From contig JADZBD010000025.1 in NCBI GenBank assembly GCA_020852255.1, positions 62,001-126,000 of the forward strand: DNA of 64,000 nt, given 5' to 3'. How positions within the stretch are numbered: position 1 is the first letter of the stretch; the number at the start of each line of letters is the position of its first letter. Below, in pieces: positions 37,822 through 47,046 of the stretch. Made by a program: the position numbers and the translations under genes. The notes under the pieces are model-generated. The model was given only the letters and a program-made list of their open reading frames with translations, was not told the origin of the DNA and made no database searches. This stretch comes from Bacteroidia bacterium (lineage in GTDB: Bacteria; Bacteroidota; Bacteroidia; JADZBD01).

Positions 37822-38255
37822 GACAGATCTATCTTTTCTACCCGTTGCTGATGTCGTCCGCCTTCGAAAACAGCATTCAGGAAAGCGTCAACGCACTTTT
37901 GTGCTTCCTCTTTTGAGATAAAGCGGGCGGGCAGTGAAAGAATATTTGCATTGTTGTGCTGCCGGGCAAGCGCCGCCACTTCTTCGTTCCAGCACAATGC
38001 TGCCCGTATTCCGGGGTGCTTATTGGCCGCCATGCTTATTCCGTTTCCGCTTCCGCAGATGAGAACACCGAATCCGGAACGGCCTTGCAGAATATCTTCT
38101 GCTACCTGGTGTGCATAGTCCGGATAATCTGTTCTTTCCGGAGAATAACATCCGCGGTCGCTGACGCTATGGCCGGATTTCTCCAGATAATGGCGTATCT
38201 CTTCTTTGAGATCAAATCCCGCGTGATCGGAACCTATTGATATGTTCAGGCCCAT
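37815..38255 (-). CDS. rpiB: Ribose-5-phosphate isomerase B
   Basis: 146 residues. Interconverts ribose-5-P and ribulose-5-P in the pentose phosphate pathway. RpiB/LacAB family motifs: GSDHAGFDLK with His11, DYPDYA, CGSGNGISMAANK with catalytic Cys67, and RQHNNANIL with His100. First gene of the leftward operon rpiB - M28 - lutB-like, with its own promoter close to the ATG. Confidence 0.95.
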   Translation of the reverse strand: MGLNISIGSDHAGFDLKEEIRHYLEKSGHSVSDRGCYSPERTDYPDYAHQVAEDILQGRSGFGVLICGSGNGISMAANKHPGIRAALCWNEEVAALARQHNNANILSLPARFISKEEAQKCVDAFLNAVFEGGRHQQRVEKIDLSC

Positions 38256-38264
38256 GTTTCCTCA

Positions 38265-38272
38265 CAAAAGTA
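38265..38272 (-). promoter_or_regulatory. Bacteroidota -7 promoter element (TACTTTTG) for rpiB
   Basis: Perfect TAnnTTTG match on the minus strand, 9 bp before the rpiB ATG, implying a nearly leaderless transcript. Confidence 0.55.
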
Positions 38273-38691
38273 TTGGAATTCAGGGAGAAAAAGAACTTTA
38301 AAGTCCGATCGGAAAGGAATAACAATTTTCCAACAATTCCTGTCTGTTTTCTGTTCATCTCTGTTACATTCTTCTGAAATCATTCTTGTGTATTGTTCAT
38401 AAAGCCATCCCCTGTGTATTTTTCCGGATTATCCTGCTTTCTTATTCCTCTTCTTTTGACATCTTCCCACATAAATATATGCTCTTATGAACCGTTTCAA
38501 AAGGCAGAATCCATCAACAGTTGAGTTTACTAACACGTGTTTATTACTTTCATTAAAATCTAACTATCAACACATTAAGAGAAATAACCTTGTTTAAAGC
38601 AAGTTGAAGTACTGTTAGAAGGCAAGAAACCAATAGCCTTTCTTTTAAAAAACTGACAATACTAACAGCCTAATAAAGAGAACATAATAAG
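38273..38691. other. AT-rich intergenic region between divergent rpiB and nadA
   Basis: No open frame of note. The region is clearly richer in A+T than its neighbours, especially after 38510. It holds a 10-bp palindrome AACACGTGTT near 38531-38542 and two copies of TGTGTATT (38388 and 38413). Sequences resembling DnaA boxes reach only 6-7 of 9 matches (for example CTATCAACA near 38563), so an origin is not shown. Together with the nearby parS sites it is the best place in this window to look for one. Confidence 0.5.
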
Positions 38692-38699
38692 TAACTTTA
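38692..38699 (+). promoter_or_regulatory. Probable -7 element for nadA (TAACTTTA)
   Basis: Seven of eight match to TAnnTTTG, 18 bp before the nadA ATG. The same octamer recurs before the following gene. Confidence 0.45.
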
Positions 38700-38717
38700 A
38701 AATATATTTTATTCTTT

Positions 38718-39713
38718 ATGTCTGTGAATGTTCATAACCTGATTAAGAAAGGATTTGTTGATGCAAAGACAGATACCTCGCTTGACCTTTTTGAGGAGAT
38801 TAGTAAACTTAAAAAACAGAAGAATGCGGTTATTCTGGCACATTATTACCAGGAACCGGATATTCAGGATATAGCAGATTATGTTGGCGACAGCTTGGGT
38901 CTTTCCGAACAGGCAGCCGCAACAAACGCGGATATTATTGTTTTCGCCGGCGTACACTTTATGGCCGAGACTGCAAAAATTCTGAGTCCCGGAAAAAAAG
39001 TATTACTTCCGGATTTAAATGCGGGTTGTTCACTGGCCGATGATTGTCCGGCGGATCAATTCGAGACTTTTATTAAAAAACATCCCGGACATGTGGTTAT
39101 TTCTTATGTGAATTGTTCTGCAGCAGTAAAAGCTTTGACAGATATCGTATGCACCTCCAGTAACGCATTACATATCGTTAAAAGCATTCCTCCCGAACAG
39201 GGAATTATTTTTGCTCCTGACAGGAATTTGGGAAGATACATAATGAAACAAACCGGAAGGAAAATGGTTTTGTGGGACGGATCCTGTATGGTTCACGAAT
39301 TATTTTCGTTGGAAAAGATTCAGGCGCTGAAAGCGGAACATCCCGGCGCTCGTTTTATTGCTCATCCGGAATGCGAAGAGGCGTTGCTAAATAGTGCGGA
39401 CTATGTGGGGTCTACATCGGGTCTTCTGGCTTACACAAAGAAAACACCCGCAAATGCATTTATCGTGGCTACTGAAGCAGGAATTCTGCATCAGATGCGT
39501 CTGGCCTCTCCCGATAAAACATTCATTGCCGCACCTCCCGGAAACACTTGTGCCTGTAATGATTGTCCGCACATGAAGCTGAATACCCTGGAAAAGGTTT
39601 ACAATTGCATGAATTACGAACTGCCGGAAATAACCCTTCCCGCAGAATTAATTGAAAAGGCTGCCAGACCAATACACCGGATGCTGGAACTATCTGAAAA
39701 GTTGGGCCTCTGA
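38718..39713 (+). CDS. nadA: Quinolinate synthase A
   Basis: 331 residues. Condenses iminoaspartate and DHAP to quinolinate in NAD biosynthesis using a [4Fe-4S] cluster. Cluster ligands at C104 ([10 protein letters not shown]), C190 (WDGSCMVH) and C283 (CNDCPHMK) have the usual spacing; the substrate-binding [19 protein letters not shown] and HPEC motifs are present. nadB and nadC are not adjacent. First gene of the rightward block. Confidence 0.96.
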   Translation: MSVNVHNLIKKGFVDAKTDTSLDLFEEISKLKKQKNAVILAHYYQEPDIQDIADYVGDSLGLSEQAAATNADIIVFAGVHFMAETAKILSPGKKVLLPDLNAGCSLADDCPADQFETFIKKHPGHVVISYVNCSAAVKALTDIVCTSSNALHIVKSIPPEQGIIFAPDRNLGRYIMKQTGRKMVLWDGSCMVHELFSLEKIQALKAEHPGARFIAHPECEEALLNSADYVGSTSGLLAYTKKTPANAFIVATEAGILHQMRLASPDKTFIAAPPGNTCACNDCPHMKLNTLEKVYNCMNYELPEITLPAELIEKAARPIHRMLELSEKLGL

Positions 39714-39724
39714 TCAAAAAAACG

Positions 39725-39738
39725 TAACTTTAAGGAGG
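39725..39738 (+). promoter_or_regulatory. -7-like element TAACTTTA followed by a strong Shine-Dalgarno (AGGAGG)
   Basis: The AGGAGG at 39733-39738 is unusual in this window, where most starts lack one. It lies 2 bp from the ATG at 39741 but 11 bp from the ATG at 39750, which supports the latter as start if the SD is used. Confidence 0.45.
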
Positions 39739-39749
39739 GTATGTCTGTT

Positions 39750-41294
39750 ATGAGCAAAGTATTCATTGTTATTATTGGACTGTTTTTTTTTCACCCGTGT
39801 TTTTCACAGGGCGGAGGGGAAAACACAAACCCGAACGGTTACAATAAATTCTATTACGACAATGGAAAAATTTCCAGCGAAGGAACGCTGAAGAACGGCA
39901 AACCGGAAGGTTACTGGAAAACCTATTATCCGAACGGCAACCTGAAGACAGAGGGTAACCGGAAAGAGTTCAAGCTCGACAGCGTCTGGAAATTTTACGG
40001 CGAAGACGGGAAACTTCAAACGACCATTACGTACCGTGAGGACCGGAAGGAAGGAGTAAAAATTTCATTTGATCCGGAGGGACGAATGGTACTGGAAGAG
40101 AGATATGAAAAAAACCTGCGGCATGGTATATCTACAGCCTACTACCCGAACGGAAAAATTAAATCAACAGTCCCCTTCGATAAGGGAAAGGAGGAAGGAA
40201 CAGCCTTTGAATACGACGGAGATGGCAATGTAACACGCATGGTAGAATATACCTTCGGATTCATGAAGGATCAGCAGGTGGTGAACCGAAAGGACGGGGA
40301 GGGAAGGAAGACGGGGATGTGGAAAGAGTTTTATCCCGATTGGAAAATAAAGAACGAGGCAACCTACCTGGAAGGAAAAAAGAATGGGTATTACAAGGAA
40401 TTTGACACTAACGGACAGCTGCTGAATGTGTATAAATATTTTATGGATTCCCTCATCAAGGATGCGCCTGAGTTGGCAAAGCTGGATGTGAAAACTGAAT
40501 ACTACGAAGACGGGACCAAGAAATACGAGGGAACATTCAAAGATGGAAAGCCGGAAGGAATTCACAACCTGTTCAGTCCCGAGGGAGTGGTGATCAAAAC
40601 TAAAGTGTATACGGAAGGAATACTTTCAGGAGCGGGCATCATGGATGCTGCCGGTAACGAGCAAGGACCCTGGGAGGAGTTTCATGCCAATGGTCAGCTG
40701 AAGGGGAAGGGCGAGTATAAGGACGGAAAAAGAATAGGCGACTGGTCGTTTTATCACATCAATGGAAAACTGGAACAAAAAGGCAAGTACGACAAAAAGG
40801 GAAGAGCACAGGGAGTATGGAAATGGTATTATGAGGGCGGAAACCTTTTAAGGGAAGAGAATTACCTGGACGGACAACGAGAGGGCGCCATGACAGAGTA
40901 CAGCGACAGCGGAAGTGTAATTACCCGCGGTGATTTTCTGGAAGGCATGAAAGAAGGGAAATGGGAATATTGTATGGGCGACTATAAAGAATCCGGAGAA
41001 TACAAGGGAGGACAGATGTCGGGCGAATGGAACGCCTGGTTTATTTCTAATAAGCAATTGAAATGGAAGGTAAGCTTTGTAGACGGAAATCCGGACGGAA
41101 AATACAAGGAATATACCATCGGCGGCCAGCCGTTGAGAGAAGGAAAATACGTAATGGGAACGAAGGATGGAGACTGGAGATACTGGGGATACAATGAAGA
41201 AACCGGCGCCTTGGAATACATTCTGACCATCACATATAAGGACGGCAAAGAGACCAAATGGGACAACTTTCCTGTGAAACCGTTTACGGAGTAA
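39750..41294 (+). CDS. Exported MORN-type repeat protein (YwqK-like)
   Basis: 514 residues from the ATG at 39750, chosen for SD spacing and a compact signal peptide (MSKVFIVIIGLFFFHPCFSQ); ATG 39741 is the alternative. The mature protein is a run of about 18 beta-hairpin repeats of the MORN_2 type, with the core Y-x-x-G-x-x-x-x-E-G-x-x-x-x-G-x-x-x-G-x-W-x-x-Y, for example YYDNGKISSEGTLKNGKPEGYW and YYEGGNLLREENYLDGQREG. Related annotation as YwqK antitoxin is by repeat similarity only; there is no toxin gene here. Probably a periplasmic or surface repeat protein. Confidence 0.82.
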   Translation: MSKVFIVIIGLFFFHPCFSQGGGENTNPNGYNKFYYDNGKISSEGTLKNGKPEGYWKTYYPNGNLKTEGNRKEFKLDSVWKFYGEDGKLQTTITYREDRKEGVKISFDPEGRMVLEERYEKNLRHGISTAYYPNGKIKSTVPFDKGKEEGTAFEYDGDGNVTRMVEYTFGFMKDQQVVNRKDGEGRKTGMWKEFYPDWKIKNEATYLEGKKNGYYKEFDTNGQLLNVYKYFMDSLIKDAPELAKLDVKTEYYEDGTKKYEGTFKDGKPEGIHNLFSPEGVVIKTKVYTEGILSGAGIMDAAGNEQGPWEEFHANGQLKGKGEYKDGKRIGDWSFYHINGKLEQKGKYDKKGRAQGVWKWYYEGGNLLREENYLDGQREGAMTEYSDSGSVITRGDFLEGMKEGKWEYCMGDYKESGEYKGGQMSGEWNAWFISNKQLKWKVSFVDGNPDGKYKEYTIGGQPLREGKYVMGTKDGDWRYWGYNEETGALEYILTITYKDGKETKWDNFPVKPFTE

Positions 41295-41295
41295 A

Positions 41296-44262
41296 ATGTC
41301 GGTACATAAGGAACTATGGGACAATCTGCCGGTAGGAATCGCGGTTCTTGATGAAGATCGTGTTGCTTATGCCAACCACAAGGCACACGAAATACTGGGC
41401 ATTGATCCGGAATACCTTGAGTCAAAAGAGAAACATTCCATCTTCGACTTTATTCTTCCAGGCGACCAGGAAAAATTTTTGGAAACCTACCGCAGCATTT
41501 CTTCCCCGAACCAAAACGACCATATTTCAGACTGGCCGGTGACCATTCGGTCGGGCGCCCGGCGAATTCTTCAGGTAGCCGCTTCAAGGATTCACTTCGG
41601 AGAACATGCCGCCATCCAGATAGTATTCAGCGATGTGACCGATGTACGAAAAAATGAAGAGCGTTTAGGCGATATTATTAACAACATTGAAGAAGTAGTA
41701 TATCTGATCCGGGCGGAAGGCGGCAGGAGAGAGGTGGAGTTTATTTCGGAAAACGTGAACAAACTGATCGGAATCCCTGCTGAAGAATATAAAAGAAATA
41801 TCGCAATACTTAAAGATTACGTTCATCCGGAAGACCTTCCTGTGGTAGTGGAAGTGGCGCAACGACTGTATAATAACAAAACGGCCCAGGTTCAGACGTA
41901 CCGTTTTCGAAACAAAACAACCGGGGACTATGTTTGGCTGGAAGAAAGAGTATATCCCAAGCTGAATTCCAAAGGAGAGATGGTAGCCATTCTTGGAGTA
42001 ACCAGGGATGTTACGATCCGCACGCTGGTGGAAAAGCAGACACGGGAAAGCGAGCGCCGCTACAGGGAGTTGTTCGAAAACAGCGTAGCGGGGGTGTTCC
42101 GTACAACAGTGCAAGGAAAAATGCTGGATTGCAACCGCGCCTATCTGGATATTTTTGAATGTTCAAGAGAAGAACTGGCGCGGCGGGGAGTGGCATCTTT
42201 TTATTTCAGAGCCGAGGACCGTGAGGAATATGTACGAAAGCTTAGAAAGGATGGCACGGTAAGCAATTACCCGCTGCTGTTGAAGAAAACCAACGGAGAG
42301 GGAGTACATGTTTTGGTGAACGCAAAGGTGCTCCGGGAGCCGGTAGACGGCACAGAGGTCATCGAGGGCTCAGTAATTGATATTACGGCTTTTGAGAAAA
42401 CGGCCGAAGCACTGAGGGAGAGCGAGCGAACGCTTTCCACGCTGATGAACAATCTTCCGGGAATGGCCTACCGCTGTTTATATGATGAATACTGGACCAT
42501 GCTTTTTTTAAGCAACGGATGCAAGGAACTAACCGGCTACGACCCGGAAGATATCGTGGGAAATAAAGAGCGCACCTTCTCTTCGCTGGTTCATCCGGAA
42601 GACAAAGGGATTGGTGGCATCCAGATCCGGCAATCGGTCCGGGACAAAGGTTCGTTCGAAATAGAATACCGCATTATTCAGGCCGGCGGGGATGTAAGGT
42701 GGGTATGGGAAAAAGGGGAGGCGGTATACGGACCCGACGGCGAAGTGCTTTTCCTGGAAGGATTTATTGCCGATGTTACAGAACGGAAATTGTTTGAGCT
42801 TGCCCAGGAGGACAGCCGCCGGATGTATAAAAATCTGATCGAATCTTCGCCGGAAGGAATCTTTGTCCACGATCTTCAGGGAACCATCCTTTTCACAAAC
42901 CAACGCGCCCTTCAGCTTATGGGCGCCCGATCGTCCGATGAATTCATCGGCAAAAACGTACTCAACTTCTCATTGGAAGAGGATCTTGAAATACTGCGGA
43001 GACGGAAGATAACCCTCCTCCGGGGAGAAGATCATGGGTACCTCGAATCCCGCGTCCGTAACCACAAAGGAGACACCATCCGCATTGAGACTAAACCGAT
43101 TCTCATCGATTTTCAAGGAGAAAAGGCGGTGCTCATGTTTGTGAGAGACCCCGAGTATTATCGTCAGCTCGAAAAAGAGACCCTCCGGGCACAGTTCGCG
43201 GAGGAAACCAGCAGGCGGCTGCAGGAAGAAATTTCGGAAAGAAAAAATACAGAGCGCATGTTACGGGAAACCCAGAAATATTCCCGACTGCTTATCGACA
43301 GCTCCATTGACATGATTTGTGCCTCGGACCGCGAAGGTAAACTTACCGAGTTTAATGCGGCCGCACAGAAAACATTCGGCTATTCCGCAGACGAGGTGAT
43401 TGGCTGTCACGTTAGCCTGCTCTACGCCAACCCGGAAGACCGAAGCACCATTACCGAAGAGGGCCTGTATAAAAGCGGAACTTTTTCCGGAGAGGTGATG
43501 TACCGGAGAAAAAACGGAGAGATTTTTCACGCGTATCTTTCTGCTTCTGTGCTCAAGAACGACAAAGGAGAGATTATCGGAGCGATGGGCGTTTCCCGCG
43601 ATATCACGGAACGTAAACAAAACGAGAACCGGATCATCCAGTCTCTGCACGAAAAGGAAGTGTTGCTGAAAGAGGTGCACCACCGCGTAAAAAACAACCT
43701 CCAGGTTATTTCTTCAATCCTCAACCTGCAGTCGAGCTATGTAAAAGACAAAAACACCCTCATGATGCTCCGGGAAAGCCAGGACCGCATCAAATCAATG
43801 GCCTTTATTCATGAAAGTCTTTATCAAACCAAAGACTTTTCTAAGGTCAACTTCTCGGAGTATGTTGTAAATTTGTCGAAGAACCTGATGCGTTCGTACG
43901 ACCTTTCCGGGCGTAAGGTCGAGTTTGCAAGTCAGGTGGAAAACGTTCATTTGAATCTGGATCAGTCAATTCCTTGCGGCTTGATAATCAACGAGTTGGT
44001 TTCCAACGCACTGAAATATGCGTTCCGTAAAAAGAAAAAGGGTATTATTACCCTGAAAATCAGGGAGAAGGACGACAAGATCACGGTTGTTTTAGCCGAC
44101 GATGGCGACGGGATACCGGAAGGGTTTGATTATCGAAATACGGATTCGTTAGGACTGCAATTGGTGGTAACCCTGTCAGAGCAGCTTAACGGAACCATTA
44201 AATTGGATAGAAAAAACGGAACGAAATTTACAATCACGTTCCCAAGAATGATCAAAAAATAA
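41296..44262 (+). CDS. Six-PAS sensor histidine kinase (HisKA_2 type)
   Basis: 988 residues without transmembrane segments, so a cytoplasmic sensor. About six PAS/PAC units occupy residues 1-780 (for example GIAVLDEDRVAYANHKAHEILG, VEFISENVNKLIGIPAEEY, GVFRTTVQGKMLDCNRAYL, MICASDREGKLTEFNAAAQKTFGYSADEV). The HisKA_2 phosphoacceptor region has LKEVHHRVKNNLQ with probable His796, followed by a HATPase_c domain with NELVSNALKYAF, DDGDGIP and the NGTKFTITFP end. The response regulator gene begins 5 bp downstream. Input ligands are unknown; PAS units may bind haem, flavin or small molecules. Confidence 0.92.
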   Translation: MSVHKELWDNLPVGIAVLDEDRVAYANHKAHEILGIDPEYLESKEKHSIFDFILPGDQEKFLETYRSISSPNQNDHISDWPVTIRSGARRILQVAASRIHFGEHAAIQIVFSDVTDVRKNEERLGDIINNIEEVVYLIRAEGGRREVEFISENVNKLIGIPAEEYKRNIAILKDYVHPEDLPVVVEVAQRLYNNKTAQVQTYRFRNKTTGDYVWLEERVYPKLNSKGEMVAILGVTRDVTIRTLVEKQTRESERRYRELFENSVAGVFRTTVQGKMLDCNRAYLDIFECSREELARRGVASFYFRAEDREEYVRKLRKDGTVSNYPLLLKKTNGEGVHVLVNAKVLREPVDGTEVIEGSVIDITAFEKTAEALRESERTLSTLMNNLPGMAYRCLYDEYWTMLFLSNGCKELTGYDPEDIVGNKERTFSSLVHPEDKGIGGIQIRQSVRDKGSFEIEYRIIQAGGDVRWVWEKGEAVYGPDGEVLFLEGFIADVTERKLFELAQEDSRRMYKNLIESSPEGIFVHDLQGTILFTNQRALQLMGARSSDEFIGKNVLNFSLEEDLEILRRRKITLLRGEDHGYLESRVRNHKGDTIRIETKPILIDFQGEKAVLMFVRDPEYYRQLEKETLRAQFAEETSRRLQEEISERKNTERMLRETQKYSRLLIDSSIDMICASDREGKLTEFNAAAQKTFGYSADEVIGCHVSLLYANPEDRSTITEEGLYKSGTFSGEVMYRRKNGEIFHAYLSASVLKNDKGEIIGAMGVSRDITERKQNENRIIQSLHEKEVLLKEVHHRVKNNLQVISSILNLQSSYVKDKNTLMMLRESQDRIKSMAFIHESLYQTKDFSKVNFSEYVVNLSKNLMRSYDLSGRKVEFASQVENVHLNLDQSIPCGLIINELVSNALKYAFRKKKKGIITLKIREKDDKITVVLADDGDGIPEGFDYRNTDSLGLQLVVTLSEQLNGTIKLDRKNGTKFTITFPRMIKK

Positions 44263-44266
44263 AGGA

Positions 44267-45019
44267 ATGTCGAAAGTCAATATTCTGATCACCGAAGACG
44301 AGAGCATTGTGGCAAAGGATATTCAGCAGAGTCTGAAAAAGCTGGGCTACAACGTGGTGGGTATCTGCAATAACGGGGAGGACGCCATACGAAATGCGGA
44401 AGAGAAGAAGCCGGAGCTGGTTCTGATGGACATTATGCTGAAAGGGGAGATGAGCGGAATTGAAGCCGCCGATCAGATCCGTCAGCGGTTCAACATCCCC
44501 GTGATATTTCTGACTGCCTATGCCGACGAGAGTACGCTTGCCAAGGCAAAGGTAACCGAGCCCTACGGATATATCATCAAACCGTTCAAGGAAATTGATC
44601 TGCACACTTCCATTGAGATGGCGCTGTATAAACACCAGCGGGAAACAGACGTGAAGAAAGAACGTGATTTCCTCTACTCGCTCGTGGAAAACAAAGACTC
44701 AAAGGACATTCTGTTCGTAAAGTCGAGCAACAAACTCGTAAAGGTGAAAACTTCGGATATATATTATGTGGAAGCGCTGAAGGACTATGTGGTCATTCAT
44801 ACTGCCCACGCAAGATATACCATTCACTCTACGATGAAGGACATTGAAAAGAAAATGCCGTCGAACGAGTTTGTGCGCGTTCACAGATCTTACATTGTTC
44901 GTATTGATAAAATTGTGGCCATTGATCACAGCAATGTCATCCTTGAACACGAGAACAAGGAGATACCGATCGGCGGTTCCTATAAGGACGATCTGACTAA
45001 GCGTATCAACCAGGTCTGA
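44267..45019 (+). CDS. LytTR-family response regulator
   Basis: 250 residues. Receiver domain with acidic pocket E10/D11, phosphoacceptor Asp55 (LVLMDIML) and Lys105 (YIIKPF). C-terminal LytTR DNA-binding domain from about 150 (FVKSSNKLVKVKTSDIYYVEALKDYV ... VRVHRSYIVRID). LytTR proteins bind paired direct repeats about 21 bp apart. Encoded 5 bp after the six-PAS kinase, which is its obvious partner. Possible binding repeats upstream of exbB are listed separately. Confidence 0.93.
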   Translation: MSKVNILITEDESIVAKDIQQSLKKLGYNVVGICNNGEDAIRNAEEKKPELVLMDIMLKGEMSGIEAADQIRQRFNIPVIFLTAYADESTLAKAKVTEPYGYIIKPFKEIDLHTSIEMALYKHQRETDVKKERDFLYSLVENKDSKDILFVKSSNKLVKVKTSDIYYVEALKDYVVIHTAHARYTIHSTMKDIEKKMPSNEFVRVHRSYIVRIDKIVAIDHSNVILEHENKEIPIGGSYKDDLTKRINQV

Positions 45020-45042
45020 TCCTGGTCGTCAAAACTTTCCTC

Positions 45043-45504
45043 ATGTGTCAGCTTCCGCTGGTACGGTTTTTTTTCATCCTGCTGCTGACAGGCAGCCAGT
45101 TTCTTTTTGCGCAGAGTTGTCCTTCCTGGGGTAGCGGATACAAGCACAAAAGCGTGAGTGTGATTCAGAATCCCTTCGGCAGAGAACGAAAACCGGGCAA
45201 AACATTTCACGGAGACTATTTTACATCGAAAAGAAAAAAGAAGACAAGCCACCGAGAGCAAGACAGTTTCAAAAAAAAATCAAGAAAAAAGAGAAAGAGC
45301 TACGGTGAAAAAGCAAAGGGCAAAAAAGTGATTAAGTCTAAAAAGGAAAAACGGAAAGAGCGGCGTACGAAGAGAAAAGAAATGAAAAAGTCCCGGAAGG
45401 AGCTGAACTGGGAAAAGGACCCCCTTAGCGGGAAGCCGAAAAAGCAAAAGAAAAAAAGGAAGCGCAAACCCGAGGTGGGATTGTGGGACCAGAAGATGTA
45501 CTGA
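45043..45504 (+). CDS. Very basic, Lys/Arg-rich exported protein of unknown function
   Basis: 153 residues. A signal peptide (MCQLPLVRFFFILLLTGSQFLFAQ) precedes a mature part of about 130 residues dominated by Lys and Arg, especially after residue 64 (FTSKRKKKTSHREQDSFKKK), with a Pro/Lys tail and WDQKMY end. No fold or family is recognised. In-frame with good coding character and start 23 bp after the response regulator gene, it could be part of the same transcript. Binding to polyanions (DNA, LPS, polyphosphate) is possible by charge alone. Confidence 0.65.
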   Translation: MCQLPLVRFFFILLLTGSQFLFAQSCPSWGSGYKHKSVSVIQNPFGRERKPGKTFHGDYFTSKRKKKTSHREQDSFKKKSRKKRKSYGEKAKGKKVIKSKKEKRKERRTKRKEMKKSRKELNWEKDPLSGKPKKQKKKRKRKPEVGLWDQKMY

Positions 45505-45505
45505 T

Positions 45506-46540
45506 ATGAAGGGGTTTGTCACGGTAATCATATTGTTTTTTTTAACAGGAACAGCCACGGCCCAGTCGCCGGAAATAGAATTTGCCCTCAAACTTAGCCT
45601 CAAAGGAGACCATGCAGGGGCACGGGAAGCATTGCTGGATCTTCTTAAAAAAGAGCCGGCAAACCTTCGCGCTAAACTGGAACTTTCCAGAGAGCATTAT
45701 TACCTCAAAGAATGGGAGCCCTGCTTCCGCTTGTGCAGAGAGCTGCTGGACCAGAAGAAAGACACTGCCATACGCCGCCAGACGTACGTAGTGTATGGAA
45801 CCTGTCTGGATGCCTCCGGCGACCCAAAAGCCGCTGTAAAGGTCTTTAAAAAGGGCAGGGACGAGTTTCCTTCCTACTACCTAATCCCCTTTAATATGGG
45901 GGTTACGTATTATTCCATGGGAAAGAAGGAGAATGCCGCCGAGGCCCTGTATGCTTCCGCCCGCCTGAACCCCCACCATCCCGGTTCTGCTTTTTACCTG
46001 GCAGTGATCATGGACGAACAAAAGAACCGGATAGCCACCCTTTTAGCCTTGATGCGCTTTTTGATACTAGAGCAGGAGGGATCCCGGGCCCTGGCCGGGG
46101 TGGAACTGTTGGTGCGCAAAATGGAAGGCAACGTTTCAAAGGGTGACAATAACCAGATGAATATTACCGTGGAGCCGGGAAGCATGGACAAGAAAGCAGA
46201 AAACAATTTTTCAACGGTTGACCTCTTTCTTTCTTTGTCGGTGGCTACACTCTACGGGAAAGACACACAGCATACCCCGGCGGAAAAGCTGGCGAAGGAA
46301 ATTCAAGCCTTGTGCACAGCACTGGCCGCGAATGCGGAAGGACAAAAAGGATTTTTCTGGGAGTTCTATGCGCCCTTTTTCATTGCCATGGAAAAGAACG
46401 GCCACGCAGAAACACTGGCTTATGTTCTGCTGAGTTATTACACAGATCCCGGCGAAGACATTTCCGCCTGGGTGACGGAGCACCGAACCAAAGCGGACGC
46501 GTTTTTTGAATGGGAGAAAAATTATTTCTGGCCGCAGTGA
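45506..46540 (+). CDS. Exported TPR protein
   Basis: 344 residues. Signal peptide (VTVIILFFLTGTATAQ), then TPR units in the first half (AKLELSREHYYLKEWEPCFRL, VVYGTCLDASGDPKAAVKVF, PFNMGVTYYSMGKKENAAEAL, SAFYLAVIMDEQ) and a less repetitive helical C-terminal half. ATG is 1 bp after the stop of the basic protein. The 3' end overlaps the SixA-like start (GTGA), so the run from the kinase through ppx may be one long operon. Function not recognised. Confidence 0.8.
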   Translation: MKGFVTVIILFFLTGTATAQSPEIEFALKLSLKGDHAGAREALLDLLKKEPANLRAKLELSREHYYLKEWEPCFRLCRELLDQKKDTAIRRQTYVVYGTCLDASGDPKAAVKVFKKGRDEFPSYYLIPFNMGVTYYSMGKKENAAEALYASARLNPHHPGSAFYLAVIMDEQKNRIATLLALMRFLILEQEGSRALAGVELLVRKMEGNVSKGDNNQMNITVEPGSMDKKAENNFSTVDLFLSLSVATLYGKDTQHTPAEKLAKEIQALCTALAANAEGQKGFFWEFYAPFFIAMEKNGHAETLAYVLLSYYTDPGEDISAWVTEHRTKADAFFEWEKNYFWPQ

Positions 46541-47028
46541 AAACACTCATTCTGATCCGGCATGCTAAATCCGACTGGGGGAATGAGCTTCTCAGCGACC
46601 GCTACCGTCCGCTCAACGCACGCGGACATTCGGATGCGCCGGCTATGGCGGAAAGGTTACGGAACCTGGGAGTGAAACCCGACAAACTGATCTCAAGCCC
46701 GGCCCTGCGCGCAATGACCACTGCACTTTATTTTACGGAAGGATTTTCTTTGGATCCCGGCATTATTCAGATGAGCGCCGCACTATATGAAACCGGCGAG
46801 AAAGAATACCTGCGGGTGATCCGGGGAACGGAGGCGAATGTTAACACGTTGTTAATCTTTGCGCACAATCCGGTTATTACCACCCTGGCCAATCGCCTGG
46901 GCAATTTACGCACCGATAATGTTCCGACCTGCGGCGCAGCTGCTTTTCAGTTCAGGATCGGGCACTGGAGCGATGTTGAAAAGGGGGAACTCCTGTTTTA
47001 TGAGTTCCCGAAGAAAAGGCCCGAATAA
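46537..47028 (+). CDS. SixA-like histidine phosphatase
   Basis: 163 residues from a GTG at 46537 overlapping the upstream TGA; an ATG nine codons earlier (46510) is possible. Histidine phosphatase superfamily with the catalytic RHAKSDW motif and the second His in FAHNP. In E. coli the relative SixA dephosphorylates a His-phosphorylated domain. Here the gene lies between a two-component pair and ppk1; a phosphorelay target is possible but not shown. Confidence 0.87.
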   Translation: MKTLILIRHAKSDWGNELLSDRYRPLNARGHSDAPAMAERLRNLGVKPDKLISSPALRAMTTALYFTEGFSLDPGIIQMSAALYETGEKEYLRVIRGTEANVNTLLIFAHNPVITTLANRLGNLRTDNVPTCGAAAFQFRIGHWSDVEKGELLFYEFPKKRPE

Positions 47029-47032
47029 TCCT

Positions 47033-47040
47033 TAAATTCG
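47033..47040 (+). promoter_or_regulatory. Possible -7 element before ppk1 (TAAATTCG)
   Basis: Seven of eight match to TAnnTTTG ending 6 bp before the ppk1 ATG; it could allow ppk1-ppx to be expressed separately from the genes upstream. Confidence 0.3.
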
Positions 47041-47046
47041 GGCACC

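Noticed and set aside
38388-38570. DnaA-box-like words (TGTGTATTG, TGTGTATTT, CTATCAACA)
   Set aside because: Only 6-7 of 9 positions match TTATCCACA; too weak and too few to call an origin.
38273-38717. Riboswitch or attenuator before nadA
   Set aside because: No stable conserved stem or terminator-like hairpin was recognised and the probable leader is only a few bases long.
39750-41294. Toxin-antitoxin call for the MORN-type protein
   Set aside because: YwqK-like annotation rests on the repeat only; there is a signal peptide and no toxin gene beside it.
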